From Acinetobacter colistiniresistens (GTDB lineage Bacteria > Pseudomonadota > Gammaproteobacteria > Pseudomonadales > Moraxellaceae), in NCBI RefSeq assembly GCF_000413935.1, contig NZ_KE340377.1, positions 1-64,000 of the forward strand: a stretch of DNA of 64,000 bases, written 5' to 3'. This document shows positions 55,903 through 64,000 of the stretch, piece by piece. The position numbers and the translations under genes are program-made. Positions within the stretch are counted from its first letter, which is position 1. The number at the start of each line of letters is the position of its first letter. The notes under the pieces were generated by a model that saw only the letters and a list, made by a program, of their open reading frames with translations, did no database searches and was not told the DNA's origin.

Positions 55903-56541
55903 ATGAATACCGAGCAAAATGTATCTCTGGTAAGTCCAGTCGTGTCTGTCATCGACCAACATTCCAAGGTTGAAGATGCATTGGCCATGTTGACAGGGAC
56001 ATTTATCCTTTCTTTTGCGATGATCTTATTAAAACAAGCAGGCATCATGAGTGGAGGGACGGCTGGTCTATCTTTGTTATTGCATTACATCACAGACCTC
56101 AAATTTGGCATGCTGTTTTTCCTGATCAATATCCCATTCTATTATTTTGCCTATAAAAAGATGGGTGTTGCACTGGTGGTGAAAACCTTTATTGCCGTGA
56201 CATTGCTGGCGGGCTTTAGTGAGCTTATTCCACAGTTTTTTCATCTTTCAGACGTCAATCCAATTTATGCCACCATTTTTGCCAATGTATTGATGGGGGT
56301 GAGCTTTCTGATTTTATTTAGACATCGCTCAAGCTTAGGGGGCATTAATTTGCTGGCCTTGTATTTACAGGAACGTTTTAACATTCCAGCAGGTAAAGTT
56401 CAGTTAGGGCTGGATATCGCAATCTTGTCCACGTCATTGTTATTTGTGGACTGGAAGCTGATCTTGATTTCGATTTTGGGTGTGATTATTTTGAATTCGA
56501 TTATTTTACTGAATCATAAAACCACGCGCTATGTGGCATAA
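55903..56541 (+). CDS. YitT-family membrane protein, 212 aa
   Basis: An integral membrane protein of the YitT (DUF161) family with about five or six helices: AMLTGTFILSFAMILLKQAG, then GMLFFLINIPFYYFAY, VVKTFIAVTLLAGF and LGLDIAILSTSLLFVDWKLI. The conserved blocks IMSGGTAGLSLLLHY and RHRSSLGGINLLALYLQERF are the family marks. No transport function has been proven. The ATG at 55903 (MNTEQNVSL) is chosen; the frame open from 55840 would add 21 residues with no homologous look. Confidence 0.88.
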   Translation: MNTEQNVSLVSPVVSVIDQHSKVEDALAMLTGTFILSFAMILLKQAGIMSGGTAGLSLLLHYITDLKFGMLFFLINIPFYYFAYKKMGVALVVKTFIAVTLLAGFSELIPQFFHLSDVNPIYATIFANVLMGVSFLILFRHRSSLGGINLLALYLQERFNIPAGKVQLGLDIAILSTSLLFVDWKLILISILGVIILNSIILLNHKTTRYVA

Positions 56542-56580
56542 AATCATTGTCTTATTATTATAATGAATTGAAAAATATAA

Positions 56581-56612
56581 AAATAGAAGAAGGGCGAACC
56601 CTTCTTCTATTT
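56581..56612 (-). terminator. Terminator after glmS with a UUCG tetraloop
   Basis: A perfect 14-bp stem (56581-56594 with 56599-56612). On the minus strand the loop reads ttcg and the stem runs into TTTTATATTTTT, so it ends the glmU-glmS transcript. It could also stop the YitT gene, which ends 40 bases away on the other strand. Confidence 0.95.
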
Positions 56613-56618
56613 CAAGGT

Positions 56619-58457
56619 TTATTCTACGGTCACGCTCTTGGCAAGGTTACGAGGCTGATCCACATCCGTTCCACGTAATACAGCAACATGATAAGAAAGC
56701 AACTGCACAGGAATACTGTAGACAATAGGTGCTAACCATTCATTGACTGCTGGGACGTGTACGACATGTTGGCGGTCTTTGCCATGAATGCCGCTGTTTT
56801 CATCTGCAAAGATAAACAACTCACCACCACGTGCCTGTACTTCTTCCATGTTGGATTTAAGTTTATCCAGCATATCGTCATGAGGTGCCAAGATCACTAC
56901 AGGCATATCATTGTCGACTAATGCCAATGGACCATGTTTGAGTTCACCTGCGGCATAGCCTTCAGCATGAATGTACGAAATTTCTTTTAGTTTCAATGCA
57001 CCTTCAAGTGCAATCGGGAAATTCGTACCACGACCCAAGAATAAGCAATGATTTTTTTCAACAAATAATGCCGACAGGCGAAGAATTTCAGTATCACCTT
57101 GTAAGGTATCTAAAATGATTTTCGGGCAGTGCCATAATGCAGTTGCAATTTCTGTAAGCTGGTCAGCAGACAAACGTTGTTTTACTTGACCCACTTTCAG
57201 GATTAATAACATCAATGCGGCAAGCTGAGTGGTAAAGGCTTTGGTTGATGCCACGCCAATTTCCGGCCCTGCCAGTGTCAGCAAGTGATAATTTGTTTCA
57301 CGAACCATGGATGAGGTTGCAACGTTACAAATCGTCATGGTGCTGATGTCAATGTTGTTGGCTTTGGCACGTTTTTGTGTTTCACGTAATGCCGCTAAGG
57401 TATCGGCAGTTTCACCTGATTGCGAAATACAGATATATAAGGTGTTGGCAACGATCACTGGGTTGCGATAGCGGAATTCACTTGCAATTTCAACTTGGCA
57501 AGGTACGCCAATCAAGGCTTCAAACCAGTATTTGGCAATCATTCCCGCATGGTAGCTGGTCCCACAGGCAATGATTTGGACTTGTTGAATTTTTGCAAAA
57601 TCAGCATTGGCATGATTGAGAAAATCGTCACGTAAGTTGTTGCCATTGAGTGCTTGGGAAATCGTCTGCTGAATGGCTTCAGGTTGCTCATAAATTTCTT
57701 TGAGCATGAAGTGCTTATATTCACCTTTAGACGCATTGCTCACCGTTGCATCCAATTCTTTCACTGGGCGTTCAACCGCTTCACCATTGACAAAAACCTC
57801 AATGCTGGTACGAGTTAAACGTGCAATATCGCCTTCTTCCAAGTACACAAAGCGATTGGTCACTGGCAATAAAGCCAATTGGTCTGAACTGATAAAGTTT
57901 TCACCAATCCCCACGCCAATGACGAGTGGTGAACCTTCACGCACAGTAATCAGCTCATCAGGATGGGCGGTATGAATAATACCAAGCGCATAAGCCCCTC
58001 TAAGACGAGGGGTGATGTTTTGAACCGCTTCCAGTAGGCTATCGGTTTGCTGCAATGCATGATGAACAAGATGCGCAACCACTTCGGTATCGGTTTGCGA
58101 TGTAAATACATAGCCCAATGCTTGTAATTCATCTTTCAGTTCTTGGTAATTTTCAATAATCCCGTTATGAACCACGGCCACATTACCCGAAACATGCGGG
58201 TGCGCATTGTTTTCGGTTGGTTTACCATGTGTTGCCCAACGGGTATGTGCAATACCGACATTTCCCGTTAAATTTTGTTCTGATACCGCTTCAGCCAAGT
58301 TGGCGACTTTGCCAACACGACGTTCACGTAAGATATTTTGATTATTCAGTAAGGCCAAACCAGCAGAGTCATAGCCACGATATTCGAGGCGTTTTAAACC
58401 TTCAATCAGAATATCGGTTACACAACGTTCAGCAACGCCACCAACAATACCACACAT
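56619..58457 (-). CDS. glmS: Glutamine-fructose-6-phosphate aminotransferase
   Basis: GlmS makes glucosamine-6-phosphate from fructose-6-phosphate and glutamine, the entry to cell-wall and LPS sugars. The N-terminal amidotransferase starts MCGIVGGVAE with the catalytic Cys2. HTRWATHGKPTENNAHPH binds glutamine. Two SIS domains follow: CGTSYHAGMIAKYWFE and SGETADTLAALRE, then LGRGTNFPIALEGALKLKEI. The C-terminal NLAKSVTVE is universal. gagg lies upstream of the ATG. It lies 12 bases after glmU, so the pair is one operon that makes UDP-GlcNAc. No glmS ribozyme is present. Confidence 0.98.
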   Translation of the reverse strand: MCGIVGGVAERCVTDILIEGLKRLEYRGYDSAGLALLNNQNILRERRVGKVANLAEAVSEQNLTGNVGIAHTRWATHGKPTENNAHPHVSGNVAVVHNGIIENYQELKDELQALGYVFTSQTDTEVVAHLVHHALQQTDSLLEAVQNITPRLRGAYALGIIHTAHPDELITVREGSPLVIGVGIGENFISSDQLALLPVTNRFVYLEEGDIARLTRTSIEVFVNGEAVERPVKELDATVSNASKGEYKHFMLKEIYEQPEAIQQTISQALNGNNLRDDFLNHANADFAKIQQVQIIACGTSYHAGMIAKYWFEALIGVPCQVEIASEFRYRNPVIVANTLYICISQSGETADTLAALRETQKRAKANNIDISTMTICNVATSSMVRETNYHLLTLAGPEIGVASTKAFTTQLAALMLLILKVGQVKQRLSADQLTEIATALWHCPKIILDTLQGDTEILRLSALFVEKNHCLFLGRGTNFPIALEGALKLKEISYIHAEGYAAGELKHGPLALVDNDMPVVILAPHDDMLDKLKSNMEEVQARGGELFIFADENSGIHGKDRQHVVHVPAVNEWLAPIVYSIPVQLLSYHVAVLRGTDVDQPRNLAKSVTVE

Positions 58458-58469
58458 AATTTTATCCTC

Positions 58470-59834
58470 TTATTTTTTCAGTTTTTGGGGACGTTGATAA
58501 TTTGCTTTTTCAAACTGTTTTGATCGTTCGACAGCTAAACTATGGTCAGCCACATCTCGGGTTAAGGTTGATCCCGCACCTGTGGTCGCACCTTGACCAA
58601 TCTTGATGGGTGCAACCAGTGAGTTATTGGTTCCGATAAACACGTTGTCTTCAATAATCGTACGGTGTTTATTGGCACCATCGTAGTTACAGGTAATGGT
58701 ACCTGCACCAATATTACAGCCTGCACCAATCTCGGCATCACCTAAATAAGTGAAGTGATTGGCTTTAGAACCAAGACCAATCGTTGAGTTTTTTACTTCA
58801 ACAAAGTTGCCAATGTGAACATCATTGGCAAGGTTGGCACCTGGGCGTAGGCGAGCGAAAGGGCCGATCTGGGTGTTTTCACCCACTATTGCATTTTCAA
58901 AAATGCTATAAGCCTGAACTTTGGTACCCGCAGCAATACGGGTATTCTTTAAAATACAGCCTGCACCAAGATGTACGTTATCGCCAAGCTCACAGTCACC
59001 TTCAATAATGACATTGACATCGATTTGGACATCTTGACCACATTGAAGGCTGCCACGTAAATCAAAACGATTTGGGTCAATCAGGTGAACACCTTGTTGC
59101 ATTAATTCTTTGGCTTGCTGCTGCTGGAATTGACGTTCTAAGGTTGCAAGTTGTAAACGATCATTGACGCCTTCAACTTCGAATTCAAGCTCTGGTTGAA
59201 TAGAGGCAATTTCTAAGCCATCTGCAACCGCCATTGCCACAATATCAGTCAGGTAATATTCACCTTGAACGTTATTGTTCGAGAGCTTTGGCAGCCATTG
59301 ATGCAACTTGGCATTGCTAACACAATAGATTCCCGTATTAATTTCTTGAATCTGACGTTGTTCTTCATTGGCATCTTTATGTTCAACAATGGCTTGGATT
59401 TTGCCTGCTTGACGAACGATACGACCATAACCTGTTGGATTTTCGACATTCAGGGTAATCATACCAATCCCCGATTGGCTTGATGCCTCGAGGAGCTGTT
59501 CCAGTGTACTTTGACGAACCAAGGGTACATCACCGTATAAAATCAATGAGATACCATCCTGCGGCAACACAGGCAAGGTCATTTGTACAGCATGGCCTGT
59601 GCCGAGCTGTTCAGCCTGTTCAACCCATTCAATTTGTTCCGCTGCAAAACTTTGCTTGACCAAATTGCCGCCATGTCCATAAATGGTAATGATGTTTTGG
59701 GCATGTAGTTTTTTTGCTGTTTGAATGACATGTCCAAGCAAAGGACGGCCTGCGAGGGGTTGTAATACTTTTGGTAGTTGTGAACGCATTCGCGTTCCTT
59801 TCCCTGCTGCAAGAATAATAACAGTTGTTGACAT
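58470..59834 (-). CDS. glmU: Bifunctional UDP-GlcNAc pyrophosphorylase / GlcN-1-P acetyltransferase
   Basis: GlmU acetylates glucosamine-1-phosphate and then adds UMP to form UDP-GlcNAc. The N-terminal pyrophosphorylase has [20 protein letters not shown] and [15 protein letters not shown], with the metal Asp in [10 protein letters not shown]. The C-terminal left-handed beta helix is read in hexapeptide steps such as [19 protein letters not shown], then [21 protein letters not shown] start at the ATG at 59834 ([13 protein letters not shown]), which gives 454 residues, like the E. coli 456. The longer frame to 59921 runs into pgpA. Confidence 0.98.
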   Translation of the reverse strand: MSTTVIILAAGKGTRMRSQLPKVLQPLAGRPLLGHVIQTAKKLHAQNIITIYGHGGNLVKQSFAAEQIEWVEQAEQLGTGHAVQMTLPVLPQDGISLILYGDVPLVRQSTLEQLLEASSQSGIGMITLNVENPTGYGRIVRQAGKIQAIVEHKDANEEQRQIQEINTGIYCVSNAKLHQWLPKLSNNNVQGEYYLTDIVAMAVADGLEIASIQPELEFEVEGVNDRLQLATLERQFQQQQAKELMQQGVHLIDPNRFDLRGSLQCGQDVQIDVNVIIEGDCELGDNVHLGAGCILKNTRIAAGTKVQAYSIFENAIVGENTQIGPFARLRPGANLANDVHIGNFVEVKNSTIGLGSKANHFTYLGDAEIGAGCNIGAGTITCNYDGANKHRTIIEDNVFIGTNNSLVAPIKIGQGATTGAGSTLTRDVADHSLAVERSKQFEKANYQRPQKLKK

Positions 59835-59856
59835 AACTAACTCTAAATGGCTTAAG

Positions 59857-60378
59857 TCAAAGGTAAGAGTGGAGAATAAAAATACACAGCGCCGCCCAGA
59901 GGCCAGCGATGATGTCATCAAGCATGATCCCTAAGCCGCCAGACACTTTTTGGTCTGCCCAACTGATTGGAAATGGCTTCCAGACATCAAATATACGGAA
60001 TAAAACGAAGCCCGCAATGACCCATGGCCAGTTCATCTGCCCTAAGTAAAGCAAAGGAAGGAGGGTAATTGATTGTCCCGCAAATTCATCCCACACAATA
60101 CGTCCGTCATCATGCACATTGATGACTTTTGCGGTGTGGCCACAAATATAAATGCCAATTACTGACATTAAAATGACCACCACCAGACTGGCGGACAAGC
60201 CAAGATATAACCAGAGGGGAATAAACAGCAGTGCAAAGGCTGAACCAAAGGTTCCCGGTGCTTTTGGGGCTAAGCCAGAACCAAAACCGACACCGCAGAA
60301 AACGATGAAACGGTCTAGCCAGCTCATTTGGCTAAAGTGAATGGGAGGCTTATGCAAAGTGTTGGTATCCATGAACAT
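59857..60378 (-). CDS. pgpA: Phosphatidylglycerophosphatase A
   Basis: PgpA dephosphorylates phosphatidylglycerophosphate to phosphatidylglycerol in the inner membrane. Marks are [20 protein letters not shown], the acidic [18 protein letters not shown] and [16 protein letters not shown]. Three or four hydrophobic helices are seen. The first ATG is at 60378, which overlaps the end of thiL by 29 bases, and a second is at 60372. It follows thiL as in the widespread thiL-pgpA pair, and glmU starts 22 bases later. Confidence 0.93.
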   Translation of the reverse strand: MFMDTNTLHKPPIHFSQMSWLDRFIVFCGVGFGSGLAPKAPGTFGSAFALLFIPLWLYLGLSASLVVVILMSVIGIYICGHTAKVINVHDDGRIVWDEFAGQSITLLPLLYLGQMNWPWVIAGFVLFRIFDVWKPFPISWADQKVSGGLGIMLDDIIAGLWAALCIFILHSYL

Positions 60379-61267
60379 GTAATGGGGTAATTTTGCCCAT
60401 ATACTCAAATAACAATCCAGTTTGTTGGGTAATTTCGCCGATTATTGTAAGCGGAACATCTAATTGTTGTCGCGACAGTTGGTTAAAATTTTGCGGTGAT
60501 ATTGTAAAGCATAATTCGTAATCATCGCCCCCTGCGAGTGCATAATGCCAAGCCTGTTGCAGATCCAGTTGTTTGAGCGATGGATCTAGGGGAAGTTGAT
60601 CAAGCTGTAGTTTTGCACCGACATGAGAGGCTTTTAAAATATGTCCGAGATCTTGGGCAAGTCCATCTGATACATCAATCATACTTGATGCCAATCCCTT
60701 TAGCTGTTGGCCGAGTTGGCAACGTGGTGTTGGGTAATCTAAGCGTCGTTGTAAGGCATGACTCAAATGCTGTAATCCAAAGGCGGCATCACCAATTTGT
60801 CCACTGACACAGATATAGTCACCCACCTGAGCGCCTGAACGGGTAATAGCCTGACCTTGTTCAATCCACCCTAAAGCGGTCACACTAATAGTGAGTTGAG
60901 TGCTTTGCGTGGTATCTCCACCAATCAGACTCACAGCAAATTGATCGCAGCAATCAAATAAACCCTGACTAAAGCTAGTCAACCAGTCATGATCAATCTT
61001 GGGCAGACTAAGCGCCAGTAAAATACTGTGGGGTTTTGCTCCCATTGCCGCCAAATCTGATAAATTGACAGCCACACTTTTCCAGCCAATCGCATGGGCA
61101 GCAGTATCTAGGGGGAAATGTCGTCCAGCAACCAGTGTATCTGCGCAGATCACCAATTGTTGTAAAGGAGGGGGGGTAACGATGGCTGAGTCATCGCCGA
61201 TACCCAAACTCACATCGGAATTGGATGCTCGCTGAAAGTAACGCTCAATAATTGAAAACTCAGCCAT
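60350..61267 (-). CDS. thiL: Thiamine-monophosphate kinase
   Basis: ThiL phosphorylates thiamine monophosphate to the active diphosphate with ATP. The 305-residue protein has the AIR-synthase fold: SNSDVSLGIGDDSAIVTPP, AIGWKSVAVNLSDLAAMGAK, SLIGGDTTQSTQLTISVTAL, and SMIDVSDGLAQDLGHILKAS. The Asp-rich first block binds magnesium. I start at the ATG at 61267; the TTG at 61276 has little support. It lies 14 bases after nusB and overlaps pgpA. Confidence 0.96.
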   Translation of the reverse strand: MAEFSIIERYFQRASNSDVSLGIGDDSAIVTPPPLQQLVICADTLVAGRHFPLDTAAHAIGWKSVAVNLSDLAAMGAKPHSILLALSLPKIDHDWLTSFSQGLFDCCDQFAVSLIGGDTTQSTQLTISVTALGWIEQGQAITRSGAQVGDYICVSGQIGDAAFGLQHLSHALQRRLDYPTPRCQLGQQLKGLASSMIDVSDGLAQDLGHILKASHVGAKLQLDQLPLDPSLKQLDLQQAWHYALAGGDDYELCFTISPQNFNQLSRQQLDVPLTIIGEITQQTGLLFEYMGKITPLHVHGYQHFA

Positions 61268-61281
61268 GTAACACAAGCCTA

Positions 61282-61731
61282 TTATTTTGCTTGTTGTTTT
61301 TCAGCTTCACGAAGCTTCGATGAAAGACGGTCTAATACACCATTGATGTATTTATGACTATCTGCACCACCAAAGTGTTTAGCTAGCTCAATCGCTTCAT
61401 CAAGTACAACACGGTACGGAACTTCGAGGTGATCTCGGAGTTCATAGGCACCTAATCGTAAAGTGGCAAGTTCTACGCCATCCAGGGCATTTAACTCACG
61501 GTCAAGTACAGGGATGAGTAACTCATCTAAAGCTTCATGTTGAGCAACCACTTGAGTGAGTAATTCATGGTAATAGTTAAGGTCAACTTTGTGCATGGCA
61601 TTTTCAACACGGGTACGTGCTTCAATTTCATGGACTGGGTTATGACTCATTTGCCATTCATAAATCCCTTGTACAGCAAAACGACGTGCTTTGCGTTTCG
61701 CTGCATAAGCGGCCTGAAGTGTTTGCGACAT
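61282..61731 (-). CDS. nusB: Transcription antitermination factor NusB
   Basis: NusB binds boxA RNA with NusE (S10) to suppress termination in rRNA operons. The 149-residue all-helical protein has [18 protein letters not shown] for RNA contact and [20 protein letters not shown], then [20 protein letters not shown], for the rest of the fold. It lies 3 bases after ribH, and thiL follows, the order seen in many proteobacteria. Confidence 0.97.
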   Translation of the reverse strand: MSQTLQAAYAAKRKARRFAVQGIYEWQMSHNPVHEIEARTRVENAMHKVDLNYYHELLTQVVAQHEALDELLIPVLDRELNALDGVELATLRLGAYELRDHLEVPYRVVLDEAIELAKHFGGADSHKYINGVLDRLSSKLREAEKQQAK

Positions 61732-61734
61732 GCT

Positions 61735-62205
61735 TTAAATTGCCTTTAATAAGTTAACCATTTCGATCGCAGTCAATGCAGCTTCGCTACCTTTGTTACC
61801 TGCTTTCGTACCAGAACGTTCAATTGCTTGTTCAATGCTGTCTGTGGTTAAGACACCATTGATCACCGGCATTGTGCTTTCAAGTGCAACCACACCTAAA
61901 CCTTTTGCACATTCGCCTGCAACAAAATCAAAATGTGGTGTGCTACCACGAATCACTGCGCCTAATGCAATGATGGCATCAAATTTATTTGATGCAGCAA
62001 GTTTTTTTGCAACGATTGGCAGTTCCCATGCACCAGGTGCATGAATCACGGTAATCGCATCTTCTGCAACACCATGACGTTTTAAGGTGTCGATCGCGCC
62101 TTCAAGTAAATGTTCAACCACGAAGCTGTTGAAACGACCGACTAAGATCGCATAACGACCTTCGCTTGCGAGATGTAATAAACCTTCAATTCGGCGAATT
62201 GCCAT
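61735..62205 (-). CDS. ribH: 6,7-dimethyl-8-ribityllumazine synthase
   Basis: The lumazine synthase joins the RibB product with the ribityl-aminopyrimidine, the next-to-last step of riboflavin synthesis. Marks are [36 protein letters not shown] and [20 protein letters not shown], then [14 protein letters not shown]. The 156 residues fit the icosahedral or pentamer type. A gagg site lies upstream. It is 11 bases after ribB in the same operon. Confidence 0.97.
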   Translation of the reverse strand: MAIRRIEGLLHLASEGRYAILVGRFNSFVVEHLLEGAIDTLKRHGVAEDAITVIHAPGAWELPIVAKKLAASNKFDAIIALGAVIRGSTPHFDFVAGECAKGLGVVALESTMPVINGVLTTDSIEQAIERSGTKAGNKGSEAALTAIEMVNLLKAI

Positions 62206-62216
62206 AGCAACCTCGA

Positions 62217-63338
62217 TTATTTTGCTGTGATTTGATCGGCAGTGATGTATTCCACTACCTCTAAATTAAATCCGGATAAGGCATTGAAGCGAAGCGGCGA
62301 GCTGAGCAGCTTCATCTTCTCAACACCTAAATCACGTAGAATCTGTGCACCGACACCAATCGTTTGGTATTGATGGGACAATGCTGCATTGGATTTCAGC
62401 GGTTTTGGCTGATTTAAGCTATTCAGTGCAGGACCTAAATCTTCCAGATGATCCTGACCAATCCACACCAATACACCACGATCACTTGCTGCAATGGTTT
62501 TCATTGCATGATCTAAATTCCAAGCAGACGAACCATCGGCTTTGTTGAGTTTTAATAAGTCACGAATTGGACTGAAACCATGAACACGCACCGTGGTCAC
62601 CCCTTGCTTTGGATCACCTTTCACTAATGCCACATGAATGTCTGGATTACCGATTTCACGGTATTTATAGAGTTCAAATGCGCCGTATTCGGTTTCAATG
62701 CTTTCTTGAGACAAACGTTCAACGGTTTGTTCATTGGTCATGCGGTAATGAATCAGATCCGCAATGGTGCCAATTTTTAAGCCATGTTTCTCTGCAAATA
62801 CTTCTAAATCAGGACGACGCGCCATGGTGCCGTCATCGTTAATAATTTCACAGATCACAGAGGCAGGTTCTAAACCAGCTAGGCGGGTTAAGTCACATCC
62901 TGCTTCGGTATGACCTGCACGGTGCAATACACCGCCGGGTTGTGCCATCAAAGGAAAGATATGGCCGGGTTGTACGATATCACTTGGTTTGGCATGTGCA
63001 GCAACCGCAGTGCGAATGGTATGCGCACGTTCAGCGGCTGAGATCCCTGTGCTGATTCCTTCCGCAGCTTCAATGGAGAGCGTAAAGTTGGTCGCGTGTT
63101 GTGCGCCATTTTGATCAACCATCAATGGCAAGTTGAGCTGTTTGCAACGATCGCGACTCAGTGTTAGGCAGACCAGTCCGCGTGCATGGGTAATCATGAA
63201 GTTAATATCTTCTGGGCGAACATGCGTTGCAGCGATGACTAAGTCACCTTCATTTTCACGATCTTCATCATCCATGAGGATGACCATTTTGCCTGCACGA
63301 ATATCTGCGACAAGCTCTTCAACACGACTCAGCGGCAT
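62217..63338 (-). CDS. ribB: 3,4-dihydroxy-2-butanone-4-phosphate synthase with degenerate GTP-cyclohydrolase-II domain (RibB-X), 373 aa
   Basis: Residues 1-200 form an intact RibB, which cuts ribulose-5-phosphate to the four-carbon riboflavin precursor. Visible are [20 protein letters not shown] with the Mg-binding acids, and [20 protein letters not shown]. The second half has the RibA fold in outline ([45 protein letters not shown]). The three zinc cysteines and the GSLRCDCG motif are gone, and the half has no Cys. So the RibA activity must come from another gene. The start has aggtg upstream. It leads a ribB-ribH-nusB-thiL-pgpA cluster. Confidence 0.93.
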   Translation of the reverse strand: MPLSRVEELVADIRAGKMVILMDDEDRENEGDLVIAATHVRPEDINFMITHARGLVCLTLSRDRCKQLNLPLMVDQNGAQHATNFTLSIEAAEGISTGISAAERAHTIRTAVAAHAKPSDIVQPGHIFPLMAQPGGVLHRAGHTEAGCDLTRLAGLEPASVICEIINDDGTMARRPDLEVFAEKHGLKIGTIADLIHYRMTNEQTVERLSQESIETEYGAFELYKYREIGNPDIHVALVKGDPKQGVTTVRVHGFSPIRDLLKLNKADGSSAWNLDHAMKTIAASDRGVLVWIGQDHLEDLGPALNSLNQPKPLKSNAALSHQYQTIGVGAQILRDLGVEKMKLLSSPLRFNALSGFNLEVVEYITADQITAK

Positions 63339-63466
63339 TCGCTTTCACCTTTGATGTTGCCTTTTCAGGCACTAGTATTCGATAAATCTGGCATAGTTTA
63401 CCGCATTTTAAAAAATTTCGCCTGTGCTTCTTTAGCAATAAAAAGACAGGGGCGACAAATTTCAAA

Positions 63467-63501
63467 GCAACACTTTAGCCTGCAAAGGCATTTTGTGTTG
63501 C
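63467..63501. promoter_or_regulatory. Hairpin in the ribB leader
   Basis: A 7-bp stem gcaacac / gtgttgc (63467-63473 with 63495-63501) encloses an inner gcc/ggc stem. It is 129 bases upstream of ribB on its strand. There is no U tract, so it is not a plain terminator. The RFN motifs of an FMN riboswitch are missing. The rest of 63339-63548 shows only the likely promoter side of ribB. Confidence 0.45.
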
Positions 63502-63548
63502 GCAAATGAGGATTACCCCAGTAGAGCATTAATATTTGGGTGCCGAGA

Positions 63549-63590
63549 AAAAATACAAGGCTTTGTATTTAGACAAAGCCTTGTATTTTT
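63549..63590. terminator. Strong bidirectional terminator
   Basis: A perfect 18-bp stem (63549-63566 with 63573-63590), core tacaaggctttg, with a 6-base loop and flanking A/T runs. It closes the partial minus-strand gene that enters from the right edge and isolates ribB. Confidence 0.93.
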
Positions 63591-63630
63591 AATCACTCAA
63601 CTGTGGAGCTAAAAGAAGTCAAGCCGAGGC

Positions 63631-64000
63631 TTATTCAAACTCTGTGGAAGCTCTGGTTTTTTTACCCATTAAAATTTCAGTGCGTAAAGTTTGCGCCAGC
63701 GTCGCACATTCTTCATTCATGCCGTTAATCATGAAAGCATGGCGGGTCATAATATTGCTCGGGTTAGGCATTGCCACCAATTCATAGTTGTTCTGAATCG
63801 TTTTTAGTTGCTCATGGTTTAAATGCAAAGCGGCCTCTTTCGCATGTAAATGCTGTGCCAAACGTTTTGCGGCTTCAAGTGCATCTAATTGCATGGCATC
63901 GACAGCACTGGCAACAGCCCCACGGGTTTGCAAGGCAAAACGTTTATCTTCACGATAACGTTTATACAGCACATCGGACAAGAGTTGGAAAACGGCACCG
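63631..64000 (-). CDS. Partial unknown protein, running off the right edge
   Basis: The minus-strand frame is open to the window edge. The visible part starts in GAVFQLLSDVLYKRYREDKR and ends MGKKTRASTEFE before a stop and a strong terminator. No ATG lies near the edge; the only starts inside are TTG at 63981 and GTG later, so the true start is probably outside. The fragment is helical, with a heptad-like Ala/Leu-rich stretch (AVASAVDAMQLDALEAAKRL, then AQHLHAKEAALHLNHEQLK). I recognise no family, and no signal or membrane segment is visible. Confidence 0.7.
   Translation of the reverse strand, partial: GAVFQLLSDVLYKRYREDKRFALQTRGAVASAVDAMQLDALEAAKRLAQHLHAKEAALHLNHEQLKTIQNNYELVAMPNPSNIMTRHAFMINGMNEECATLAQTLRTEILMGKKTRASTEFE

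Noticed and set aside
63339..63630. FMN riboswitch in front of ribB
   Set aside because: The bases aggggcgacaaatttc look superficially right, but the conserved RFN boxes and their order are absent on both strands.

Overview
The window is a stretch of chromosome from an Acinetobacter species, probably not A. baumannii. The evidence is a class C beta-lactamase of the ADC type, the orders ribB-ribH-nusB-thiL-pgpA, glmU-glmS, dapA-bamC-purC and dnaJ-dapB, a methionine/alanine-type NSS transporter with its tiny partner subunit, and moderately AT-rich intergenic DNA. The genus call rests on recognising protein families and gene order; no search was run.

Layout. Bases 1-236 are the end of an rRNA operon (23S-5S spacer, 5S gene, strong terminator). 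Bases 300-2940 are a small accessory patch: a cytidine deaminase-like gene, a GNAT acetyltransferase gene split by a complete IS3-family element, and an ankyrin-repeat gene. Bases 3000-9500 hold an SLC13-type permease, an outer-membrane barrel protein, an aldehyde dehydrogenase and the metP/metS-like transporter pair. Bases 9500-16000 hold fmt-rsmB, ilvD, a tandem thioredoxin-fold protein without CXXC, and a TauE/SafE permease. Bases 16000-26500 hold a LysR regulator, a uracil/xanthine permease, ppc, and a TetR regulator divergent from an RND efflux adaptor/permease pair with a striking operator-like palindrome between them. Bases 26500-30000 hold a small membrane protein, dnaJ, dapB and a START-domain protein. 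Bases 30000-40700 hold MFS plus aldo/keto reductase with a divergent LysR, a small lipoprotein, a MocR regulator with a PEP-mutase-family enzyme, an alcohol dehydrogenase, tag, an M23 peptidase, mutY, a dienelactone hydrolase and a 52-residue DUF1328 membrane protein. Bases 40800-51700 hold a YcgN protein, a periplasmic sugar dehydrogenase, the ADC-type beta-lactamase, rarA, a YddG-like exporter, an acyltransferase, an amidohydrolase and a TonB receptor. Bases 51900-63400 are mostly core biosynthesis: purC, bamC, dapA, pncA, an Lrp regulator, a YitT protein, glmS, glmU, pgpA, thiL, nusB, ribH and ribB. An incomplete unknown gene runs off the right edge.

How the genes work together. The right end serves cell-envelope and cofactor synthesis: GlmS and GlmU make UDP-GlcNAc; DapA and DapB make lysine and meso-diaminopimelate; BamC supports outer-membrane assembly; RibB and RibH feed riboflavin synthesis; ThiL makes thiamine diphosphate. 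Transport and resistance are represented by the RND pair, the beta-lactamase and several permeases.

I found no CRISPR array, prophage, integron, toxin-antitoxin pair, defence island or tRNA gene, and nothing I can defend as a new multi-gene system. The best leads are modest: a degenerate GTP-cyclohydrolase domain on RibB, the duplicated CXXC-less thioredoxin fold, the TetR/RND operator, an intergenic dyad element near mutY, and a minus-strand open frame with its own terminator but no start codon near 3.1 kb.
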